The notes under the pieces are model-generated. The model did no database searches. It saw only the letters and a program-made list of their open reading frames with translations, and was not told where the DNA came from. A program made the position numbers and the translations under genes. A stretch of DNA of 64,000 bases from Lanius collurio (lineage: Eukaryota > Chordata > Aves > Passeriformes > Laniidae), in the NCBI GenBank assembly GCA_020086605.1, contig JACBWW010000016.1, positions 26,190,128-26,254,127 on the forward strand, written 5' to 3'. Positions 30,301-42,500 of the stretch are shown here, one piece after another; within the stretch, counting starts at the first letter, position 1, and each line of letters starts with the position of its first letter.

Positions 30301-33300
30301 TTTTTTAACTTGCTCAGTTAAAAAGACAGGTATCTCTATGGGTTCCACAGGAAGGGCCCAGGTTAAGTCTTTACTGTAAGTCAAATGAGACTTGAACTAG
30401 TCTGAAATAACGATTCAGAAACTTCATCTTTCTCTGCTGTTTCTAAATTGTATCTTCTCGTTTGTCTTTATGTAAGACAGATGGAGTTCTTATAGAGCAA
30501 TCTAAATTTGTGTGGCAATTACTACAGAAATTCCAAGAAAAGCTGCAAACATTTGCACTAAAAATAGCAAGAAATCTTGAATTTCTCTCATGTTTTAAGC
30601 AGCAGACCTTATGCTAGAGAAACTGAAGTCAAAGATAAGTATAAGAAGTTTTTTGACTACCCTTATACTATATTCTGGAGGGTTTTCTCTACAGTAGTAA
30701 TCTAGATTGGGCTCACCTAAGGTGCAGAGACAGATCCTTTTATTCAGGACTTTCCTTGGACTCTTAGCCAGAACATCCTCATACGGGAACCACTCTGTTG
30801 AGATTTTTACAGCAGTAGAGCTCTTCTGAGTGTTTGCCTATTTAGACTCCCCAATCAGCTCAACAAGACTTATGTTATTGCCAAGAAAATATGTGGTCTG
30901 TGCAATAGCAGTGTTTATTTTTTTTATGAGTGCTGCTCCCAGGATGGCAGGATTGTGCGGTTTCTTGTTTGGCTGGATTTTAAAATAGGACTGATCAAAT
31001 GTTTTAGAATGCTAATGCTTTTGGCTTCCCAGACTTCCTTCCCTGTCAATGAAGCAATAGCAATATTTCTTCTTCAGCTTAAAAGACATAATACCAGACA
31101 TCCATCTGAACTGCAATTAATGGGGCTTGATTAAGCATTATGTGGAACAAAAAATCTGGAAGGAAAAAAAGGAAGGAATGAAAAAAAAAGAGTGGAAAGC
31201 AAGTGGAAATGGAAGCAATCAGGTAAGCAAGGGAAACAGGAAAAAGATGATGAAGGCTAAACTGAAGAACAAACTGTAGCGTAATTGTAGGAGAGTTTGT
31301 AAGACTGATCAGGCATCCAAGTACAGCAGCAAATTATCCCCATGTCCCTCACTAAAGACAAGATCTCCACAAGTTGTATTTAGTAGGAAACACTAAAGGC
31401 TTTAAGTTAAAATTGGACTTCAGTTATCCTGACAGCTGCGAAATGAAATAAACTACTCAAAAAATCAATTTCTGAATCAAAATTTTGAATCTAAAGCACA
31501 GAAATTTTGTAATTAGGAAGTGTGTGGACTGAAAGAAGTTCAAATTCCTAGCATGTTTTCAAGACACAATTCATATTAAGATTTACAAATAATTGTTTCT
31601 TGAATCTTAACTATCAGCAATAATTTCTTTTAATGCACCTAAACATTTTCTAACAGTACACTCCCATCCACTGAATCCATGTAAGTCAAACTATAACTGT
31701 AGTAAACTGTGCACAAATGAGAATTTGATAGCTACCATATGTTATTACTTGATTTTGATTTCTGGATAATACACTAATGAAATGATTCCTGAATGCTTAC
31801 AACAAAGACGAAACGATAAAGATAATGAGCACGTACTGGTAAAATGCAGAATGAGATGACACTACACATATATCCTGAATGCTTTAAGAAATGCAATAAG
31901 GAACTTGACTGAAGGAAAATAACCTGAAACACAACCATGTATTTTCCTATTATTAATAGACAAAATGAAGGGTAACAAATGGCTTTCTTCTTAGACTACC
32001 TTTTGTGAGAGATCTCAATCACTAAACCTAATCAAAGCCTCTATAAAAACTGAAAGGATTAATATAGATTAAATGGGACAAGTTGGGAATACTAGGACAC
32101 GAAGACTGACTTTCTAGTGTCATGTGCCAGAAGGCTGTTCCAAATTACTGTTCTATACTAAGGATGGAAGCCAATGCTTCTCAGTCCCAGGCTTTTTTAG
32201 ACATACCAATAATTATCCTCAGTCTCTCTTCTTGCTTCACTACAGTAGGAAAAAAAGTAAAAAACTGCTTGAGTTGTGGATTACTATCCTCAAAAATCTC
32301 AAAATAGGAAAATTAAATCAGTTTGCCAGTGACTCTGTAGTCTTGCAAAACACTTCTACATGTTTGCTGATTATTTTATGTCAAGACACGGTCCCCCTTT
32401 CCCTCATTGTGATTTGGATACTTACCCTTCTAAGTCCTACTTTGTTATGCAGCTTGTGCTGGAACACTGAAGCCATAAAAGCCATCATTCAGACTTTAGA
32501 AAAATAAAAAAAAGATAGCAGTGGATTGGACCCTCACTCTTTAAATACTTCCCACCCACTAGAGAATTCAGGCAAAAATCTGTCCCACAGTGCACATTCC
32601 ATCCTACTGGTACTCCCAGAATAGAAGTGTTTCAATTGTTTGGCATGGTGCATCACTAGGAATAAATACATCAAGCCAACCAGAGCATGATCATTACGTA
32701 TTAAGACCTACTATTTCTGGGATACTCTGACGTTTTGTCACAATATCAATACAATTACATTTATAATTGCTTTGAGTGCTACTGGGAAATGGTCCTGAAG
32801 CATGAACACCTTCTCACACATTATGCATGTTTCCCATCTTGAGCAACACACAGGTCATTAAAACCTAATAAACAAGAGGCTTCCTTTACCAAATAAACAT
32901 TTCCTCATCTTTTTTCTAATGTGACAGTGCATGGCAACATTCTTCTTACTCAGTATTTCCAGAGAAGATTTTCTCATGGCGAAAATGTTTCTTTTATTAC
33001 AGATTCAGCACTTTAACTCATCAGAAGATTTGGAAAAGATTTGCAAACAACTTTCAGCTGTACAGAAAATCTGTTGCAAAGTATTTTCTATCTAATTCTA
33101 TGAAAGCTGCAAAACAATTGAACAAAATCACCTCCAACAACTTCCGGATAAATGTTTATCACTACTGAGGTTTTGCCAAAGAAAATAGCAGGTCTCCTAC
33201 AGGGGTCCATCATGCATTACAGAGGATTCACAGTTGGAAGTCAAGTACAGACTCCTTCTGAGAGAAGTCTTGTGTTCCAAACACGATTATATTTTGGCAA

Positions 33301-36300
33301 TCAGCAATTACCCTTAAAAAAAAGTTCTAATAGTGAAATACGCTGCAAATGTAAGACAGAAAAGAAGTTTCAAATTCCTTGCCTTTTGCTCATATTTATT
33401 TAGATGTAGGTCAGATCTGTAGAATTGAAACCAATAGAGTGAGAATGGGGAGGAAAAATCATAAAATTCCTCTAAAACAGAGGACAACGATGAAGGAGGA
33501 TGCGATAAACTAAAACTGTATTTTGTAACAAAAAGACAGATTGATAGAGCAGAAATGGATAATAATGAAAGACAGAGAAGATACTGCAGATGCCAGATGC
33601 ACAGATGATGTCAAAATAGATGCCTGTAATGACAACAGCTATAGTGCAAGAACTTGACATCTCTACTAATAATTTGCATTAACTTTCTTTATCCTTGCAG
33701 GGATGCAACCTCACAATTATTTAGAGGCTACATTAGTAACATCAGCAGCATTTGGTTGAGGGATTGTGTCAAATGTGCATGAGGAAGCTGTGAGTAACCA
33801 CAATTTAACTTACCACAGCTTTTGTAGTGCAGCCAAAGCAGCAGAGAAAGACAACATAATATGTAGTTGTCAACAAAGGTAAACATAGCTCACAAAAATG
33901 TAACTACATAATTTAATCTTCTAGTCAAATATTTATCTTTCATCCATCTTTGAAAAAGAAAAGGTAAGGACATGGGTGAAGAGCAAACCAATCTCAGCTG
34001 TGAGTGGAAATCATGTGCAAGACTGTATCCTACAGCGACAAAGCAAGGGAAAGCAGACACATATGGCTTTGCCCTTTATTACACTAATCATGACTGATAT
34101 CAAAGTTAAAATACCCTAACATCAGGAAAACGTACTTTAAGATAGTGCCCAACTATCCCAAGGGTCTGCATGACAGGATGAGCAGACAGGCCAAGACAGC
34201 ACAAGCATGTCTGAAAAGCACAGCTATACTACAGTCCTGCCATTTCCACAAGTGCTCCAGAAGGGCTCTTGGGCTCACACAGTGAGAACAGAATCCACTT
34301 CCTCTTTCCGTTTCTTTCATTATGCAGGCTACAAGCACAATTTTACCCGTAAACAAGAAATCTTTCCAAATACATTGCAGTCTGTATTAAGGACCACTGT
34401 CATTCAGTTGCCCTTGTTTAGTTGGGCGACTATGACTTATTTTAAGGGCAAAACCAATACAGGCAAATTCAGTACTTTAAAGCAAATTCACTGCAGAATG
34501 CCTTTTAAAGATAATTACAGATCTTTGGTACAGACATAAAACTATGATAGTTTGCCTTAAGTATGACAGAAAATGGTTAGAGACAACCTACTTTAGCACA
34601 AGCCCATTAGGACTAGTCAAATATAATGAACTTTTATTCCCACATTGTGTGTAATATTATGATTAACTGATCCCACTAACTGAACTGACCCAACAGCTTA
34701 AAACAAGTCAAAAAATAGGTGACAAAAAATACATTAATTGACCATCCACATCCCCTAGAGGTCACTCTGGGGGGAAAAAATAGAAACACTTCCCCAGATT
34801 GTTCCTTTACCATGCCATCCTTTCTTACTACATTTTTCTTATACTTTTGAGTGAGACAGAGCATAAATAAACAGCATTTGTAGGTTTTCTCATATATCTT
34901 CTTCTGGCAGTGGTTACAGCGTACGTAACAGGGAAGTCTTGGAAAAAAGCTCTTGGCAGTAGGGGGGGCCTATTTTTTTCTGCTTGCAGAGCCACATTTC
35001 CACGTGTTCTATAAAACTTCATTGATAGTAGTTGGCTCAGAATTCTAGTGGGCTTGTTTGTTTATTTGTTTACCATCCTGTTACAGATTCACTTGATTTG
35101 GGTTAACTTTCACTTTGTTAAGAAACTTTCACTGATTTCTCTTCCTATTCTGCTTGTCAGTATCCCAAACTACTCATTCACTACCTACAGATTTTTGATT
35201 TCCTCAGTTGAAAGGAAAACCTTTCATCATAAAAGGATTAGAAGAAAAGGGCAAGATTCCAGTCGCAGAGCTCTCTTTATTATCTTCTCTACAATTCCAA
35301 AATAAGCTTCCAGACAGCTGGCAAGATAGGTGTTTTCCTTCAGACTGGAGACCAAAATGGTGGCAAACCTCATGGCTCTGTCATGGTATTACATGGCTCT
35401 TGCCACAACACTTGGTCATTGGTGAAGAGCCTATCAGCATAAATTAGCAAGGATTTGCTCTGCATGAACTGCATTACTAGAAATACGATATAATGCAACA
35501 TTATGTTACTTGCTTTCCAAATGAAATTACGTACTCCTAGTTACAATTCTGAAAGCAATACTTTCTCTAGGTGTAGCAGGGACCTGCACAGATACCAGAA
35601 AAATGCTAACAAGGAAATACATATGTACATACTATATACATATTTACTTAAATCCACACATGCTTATATATATATATATGTACATATATGTATGAAAGCA
35701 CTCTATTATCTCACAAATCCTACTCAAATCTTTAAATTACTTTGGGGGTAAATATTACAAGAGTTCAAGAGTATCAGTCACAGGGCACACCATTTCCCTG
35801 TTTACAGCAGTTGCCTAGATGCTAGCACAGATATTGCATTGTACTGAAACCAACAAAAAGGCGTATTCACAGATACAGCTTACTGTCTTTTGTCAGACAG
35901 TAAAGCAACAATACAGGAATTATTTATCGTTCTGCCAGGGTGGGGGGGCGAATCTAAAAATAACTACTGTATTTTGCTCCACTTAGTCAGATAGTTTTTA
36001 CCAACCTGATCATATCCAATAAATTATAGCTCTTGTAGAAAAATATCAATGATGAAAAAAGCCACTTAATTTTAATGTAATATCCACTACAAATAATCTT
36101 ATATAATAAATACCAGATGTATTATTCCGCATGTTCATTCATTTCAAAGTACACTGATTATAAAGGACACTAATTCAGCAACCAAATTTCATAGCACTTC
36201 AGCTTGTACAAGTCTAGATGATCTGCATGCAATAGATACTCACTTTCTTCTATATACAATCAGCTGTGTAAAAGAGATAATTATGTGGTATCCCAGTCCA

Positions 36301-37106
36301 CTCATGTTAGAGCTCCTCTTTCTGGTGAAATATACTCCTAAGGTACAAATGGGTTCCCACTCTTATCACATCAGAAGTACACACTAAACCATATATTTTA
36401 ACAGATACTGGTTAAAAATAGGTACAATCATGGGCCTTCCTGCTGAAGAAGTAACCCACCAAACATATTCTGGGAACCTTAATCAGTGGTCCTCTTTAGT
36501 GAGAGGATGGCTTTAGGCAAAACTTCCTTGTCTTGGCACATGTCAGAGGTCAATCAAAGGCACCATTCCAGGTTTTAGTAAAACAGAAGACCTTTGACTT
36601 CAAAGTGACTGCTCAACAGAGTACCTTCAAGGAGTACAGTCACTTTCTGCAGCTCTCTTCAGCACAGTCTAGGAGGGAAAGGATTATTTCATTTACATGG
36701 AATGAGGATGGAAAAATGGTAATATCGTTAGTTAGATGGAACGGTTCGATGTATCCCATCTCTGCCTGTGAAAAGTTCCCCATAACTTGTACAGGCACGT
36801 GGACAGCACTGAACTTCTACATCAGCAGTAGGCTCTGTAGGATTATCCCACAAGCAAGAGAGATTCCCTCCCAGCTACTTTTCTTTCTGGGTGCTTATAG
36901 CAGCCCAGCTGCTATGAAGTGCCACAGCAGATTATTGTGATAAGAAAAAAATGCTCACTCGATGTTTGATATGGATTGGAGCTCTACTATTTGGAATGAC
37001 AGGTATAAAGCTATTTATACCTATACCTGGAGAGAAGTGAATTCTAGAGACTGCAATCCCAGTATCATAAAAGCTTGGTACCAACAAATTTAGACTGAAC
37101 AATATG

Positions 37107-37137
<31 letters not shown>

Positions 37138-39514
37138 CACAAAAAGCAGAAACATTCACATAAAGTTTAAGTTGCATGGGTCTTTTGTCCAAAATTATAT
37201 TCAGTCACTGTTGGGATCTGTTGCCTAAGAATACCTAGGTATCTAAGACATCCATCTAACTCTAACAGCTGCTAGGCATTTATTTCCTGTCATCCTAGCA
37301 AACATAAAACACAGGTTTACATAGAAACTAATTTTCTCCCCATAGTTACTTATTAGACTTGTCACCACTTTCCCACAACACCTTCATGGACTTTGAATCC
37401 TGTGTATCACACCACCTCCCAAGTAAGTGCTCACAGGAAAAAAAGTTGGAAAGAATTTTGAAAGCTTATTCTGTTAGTCTTCTTCCAGGATTTCTTGCAT
37501 ACCTCTTCACTGTTTCCTAAACCTCTGACTGAAACACCTTCTTCAAACTCCCAAATGCATCAGTACAAGTTCAGAAGGAAAAGACTACATATGGAAATCT
37601 AAATGTCCAGGTTTACATATATGTTATACAGCACACAGCCATCACTTTTTCCTTAGCCTTCACTAAGGCTAAAAGATAGATTGTTAACAAATTTGCATAT
37701 TTATCTTCACTGTATTACATACATTATATACATTAAACAAATCAGAGTAGTATTCCATAAAACACATCTTGTTCCTAACCTTCCAAGAAAGCTTTTACGT
37801 TTACGTGCTTTAATAGTCCTGAGTGAACGTAATTTACACTATCCTGCTAGATGCTTCTGTACTATTTTATTAGACTAATAGACATTAATGACACACTGCC
37901 TCCCTGACATAATACCCAGATGCTAGGGAATCACATTAGCAGATTTTGTAAACCTGACTGCCTCTGAGCCAGATACCAGCAACAGGAAAGACAAACACAG
38001 CTAAGCAACTGTGAATGTAATGTGCTTTTACATTTCAGGAGTGAATGTAGAGCAAACAGATTTTTTTTATATCCAAGTGAAGATCAATTACTGAATTTAC
38101 TAAATCACCTCCACATTTTTGTGTGTTTAACTGTAACAGCATTTTATCTTCTGACCAGATGATCATGTCCGATTTATTTTATTTTTGCTTATTATGTATC
38201 AGTAACAATGAATTAACCTGTGCAGAATGACATATTTATTACTCTAATATAAGGATACAGTGTAGAAAAATACAGGCTTGGAAGGACAAAAGAGACTCTG
38301 AGAAGCAGAGATGCAAGATTGATTGATCATATACTATACAGGCTTGGGATGGTAGTAGAGAGAACTTCCCATCAACTGTGTATTACTATCCTGCTTGTTA
38401 AAAGATATAACAAAGTTTAATTAGTCAACAAGAAGCCTAGCTTATTAAATTCTTTCTAGATAATGTTCAGCGACAGTTACACACAACCCACTCAATAGCG
38501 TGTAACTATGCATAACAGTTCAATTAATCTCCTTACTTACAGATGTTCTGATCGTATCATCCTTGTTCATGGCTGAGCAATACCTTACTACCAAGAATGG
38601 CTCAACTTAAGTCAATAAGCTAAAAGATGTACAACACTCAAGTGCTAAACAATAACAAATGGATAACTTGGATGCTTTCAGATACTCTAGAATCTTAAAT
38701 GGACTGGAAAATACAGTAATGAATTTGGCTCAAGAAATACGAAGAAGCACTAGACCACTAGGTGAGCAAAAACTGTATTACCTAAATCCTGCCAGTTTTG
38801 TTGACTATTCACTTACTTACCAAACCATCTCTGATATGAAGTACTTTTCATATTTTCATAGAACCACAAAATGATTTGGCTTGGAAGGGACCTTAAAGCT
38901 CATCTCATTCCAACCCTACACCTTGGGCACAGACACCTTCCACTAGACCAGGTTACTCAGAGTCCCGTTCAATTTGGCCTTGGACACGTCCAGGGATGGC
39001 ACAGCCATAGCTTCTTTGGGCAACCTGTTTCAGCATCTAATCACCCTTGAGATAAAAGATTTCTTCCTTACGTCCAACCTAAATCCTCTTTCAGTAAAAA
39101 CCATTCCCCCTTGCCCTGTCAATAGAAACCTTGGGGGAAACAAAAATAAAAAAAAAATAAAAGTGGGGGTAAAAAAAAAAAAGATACTTTCTCCATCTTT
39201 CTTACAAACCCCCTTTACATATATATCAAAAAGCTGAACAATCTCAACTCTTTTAGCCTTTCCTCATAGAAGAAGTGCTCCAGCCTGCTAATCATCTTCG
39301 TGGCCCCCCCTATGAACCTGCTCCAACAGATTCATGTTCAGAATGCAGGAAACAGATGCAGTACCTTCAGGTGGGGTCTCACCACAGTGGAGTAGAGGGG
39401 CAGAATTACCTCCCTCAACCTGGCATCCCACTTCTTTTGATGCAGCTCAGGACTCAACTGGCTTTCTGGGTTGCAAGTGTGCATGGCCAGGTCATCGCCA
39501 ATTTTTCATCCACC

Positions 39515-39556
<42 letters not shown>

Positions 39557-42500
39557 TTTTTTTCCCCCCCCCCCCCCCCCCCCCCCCCCCAGGTCCTTCT
39601 TCTGCAGCATTGCTTTCAAACCATTCATCCCCCAGCTTGTGCTGATAATAGGGATCACCTGACCCAGGTGTAGGACCTCGCACTTGGCCTTGCTTAACTT
39701 CAAGCAGCTTGCAGCTCCTCAAGCCTGTCACGGCCACCCTGAATGGCATCCCTTCCTTTTAGTGTATCAACTGAACCACTCACCTTGGTGTCATCTGCAA
39801 CTGTGCTGAGGGTGCACTTGATCTCATTTACTTTGTTGATGTACATACCAAATAGCATTGGTTTCAGTACAAACACCACTTATTACTGGTTCCCATTTGG
39901 ATACTGAACTGACTGTAACTCTTGGGACAAGGATGTTGTGGAGGACATTACCACAGAACCAGATAAGAAAATGAAGCAGCATGCTAAGAGAGAAAGTTTT
40001 CACTCAAAAAAATCTGTCTGCAGTAAAAAAACCCCATAGAATATATTACAAAGTGTTGCTTTTAAAATTCTTTCTGTTTTTCTGCCCAGCTTCCCAAATT
40101 TATTCCATAGTGAATTGTTTTATGTAAAACTAGGATGTTGGCAAAATCAGGTATGTCTGAAGCACTGTAACTAGGTTCAGCAGATCTGCTCAAAGAGTAA
40201 ATGATTTATCCCACCTAAAACATGCACTGCAAAGCCTAGATGACGTGGACCAAATTTATGTCAGAGAAGAAAGGTTTAAGGCATTTGCATCTGTGTTTCA
40301 CCTACTTCCCATACTTCTGAGTATATTAAAATATTTTAAAACTGTTAAATTGAGTTTCATTTTTGATATGAACCTACCCCACTGGTATGAAATTTGAACC
40401 TCAGAAGGCAGAATTAATTACGTACCACATGCACAAGGATTTACCAGCAGGAGCTAAGGAAGCTGTATCTGCAGCAGTGTCACAGGCAACAGCTTCCACA
40501 CCATATGACACTGCTATGGCTAAATAGACAATTTTCCTCAGATTGAGGATGTCTTTCCAGCATGGTACATATGTGTAACTGGAGGAAATTAAAAATGGCA
40601 AATGCAAGCTAAGTGACAAGACTGACATCTTGACAGAAGTTTCACAGTTCCTTAAAAGCTCTGGGGAAACACAACTTCTCCAACTTGGGAACATAAACAA
40701 ATAGAATTCTTCTTGGGAACATAAACAAATGATCAGTTCACAGCAGTAACTAGGAAATCATAATTATAGACTCAAATTCTGGTTACATCCATTACTGGCA
40801 AAAAAAAATCATGGGCAAGTAGTTCTTCCTCGAGAAGATCTAAACATGCAGATATAAAAAAAAGCTAGATGAATTCGAGTTGGGAGTAATAAAATTAGGC
40901 ACTTTATAACCTTCTCAATGTTTCTTAAAATAGTGATAAAAGGTTTTTTTAAAGATGTCATCATCCCTTTGGCCTCCAGTGTCCATTTGTAAGGTAAAAC
41001 TGAACTGCAGTTCACTGCTACAGGAAATTGTTTATGGGACAATCATCGATTCTACAATAAAGTAAAAAATAATTTCAACATTCATTTCAACAGTCACATG
41101 ACAGCATTTAATATTGCAGTCACATGAAAGAAAAGTACTACTTCGCTTAAACAATAAAGACCCCACTCATAAACAATGCACTGGAGTAATCTCTTCAAAA
41201 GAATCTGACTGATGCCACAAAGTTAAAAAACTTTGAGAAGAATTTGCCTTTGTCATTCATAAATGCTGTGAGGAATCCTTGAGATTCCAAAGAGAGAAGT
41301 TTAGGACATCTATACCTCTGAAAAATATACCTGCCAGCTAATAAATAACCAGTTGCTGGCAAAGACAGCAAAGTCAAGAGAATAACTGTTACAGCAGCCT
41401 AATTTAAAAGGAAAACCATATTACTTATGCTCAATTTGAAAATGCTGCACTTTCCGTTTTATAAGTCCTTAACATTATGGGATCTAATAAGGAAAAGAAC
41501 CTCGCTTCCCAACACAAGAACAGAGTAATTGCCCAAAACTTTTGCAAATGCAGTAACACAATAAACATTACCACTATTAATATCTATACATGTAAATAAA
41601 CTAAAAGGAAGTAAATGCACTTTTGAACAGCTCAAATAACAAAAATTCTACAATTCCTCAGAATGTTGCCTTCCTCCCTAAAGTTGAATAAAAAGATTCA
41701 CTCTTTCTTACCCATGTAACATGCTTTTGAAATGAAGTTTAAAAAATTGCTGTATTATGGCAGTAAAACAGTTGGTAGCTCCTGTCATGACTTTACCAGT
41801 GTTCTTTCTTACAAATGGCAAATTAGGGAGCATACACAGCACACGGAACTCTATTTAAAAGGTTTTTTCCCCTTCCTGAATACTGTGTTCCTGCTCTTCT
41901 TTCAAAATAATACTCCCTCTCTTTCTACCATCAGTGCTGAATATCTATGATCCTAGGCCTGCACTCTGTCTGCAGTAACCTGCAAAACCATTTGAATTCC
42001 ATAGGAGTAGAAAGGTTCTCTCAGAAATTAAATCATTTCAAACTCACCAATTTTGATTTCACCTTTGCTTTTATCTTTGTGGCTTGTCTTCCCTCCCTAA
42101 GGGCTTTTTCTCCTTTTTTTATTTCCCTTTTTCGAAGGAAGCCAAGCCATCTTTCCTTTAGTCAGATCAACGTTCAGACCATGGCAGTGAATTAAAAAAC
42201 AGATTTTCCAAGGTGTAAGCACGTCACACAGCATGCCTGTGGCATCGAGGCAAAGGCTTCTTTACCAAGCCACGTTCACCCTTTTGTGTAATTCGGCTCA
42301 CTGCTGGAGGCCTTCAGGGCTCCCGGAGCAGCAGACTTGTTCTAAGGGGGTTTGCTCATTCTGCACGTTTGTTTTGCCATGGAAATCTCGCGCACACTAG
42401 AAGAGGAAATCGGCTTCGTAGCGACACCTTCAAACAGGCTAAGCAGCTTTGCAAACCCCGTGTCCCTCATCGCAAATACATCGCCTTTCAAGGAGCAATT

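Noticed and set aside
32124..32507. Plus-strand 127-codon frame
   Set aside because: No recognisable family, no good start context, in a long AT-rich intron antisense to the gene; probably chance.
36533..36940. Plus-strand 135-codon frame
   Set aside because: No recognisable domain and no supporting structure; probably chance.
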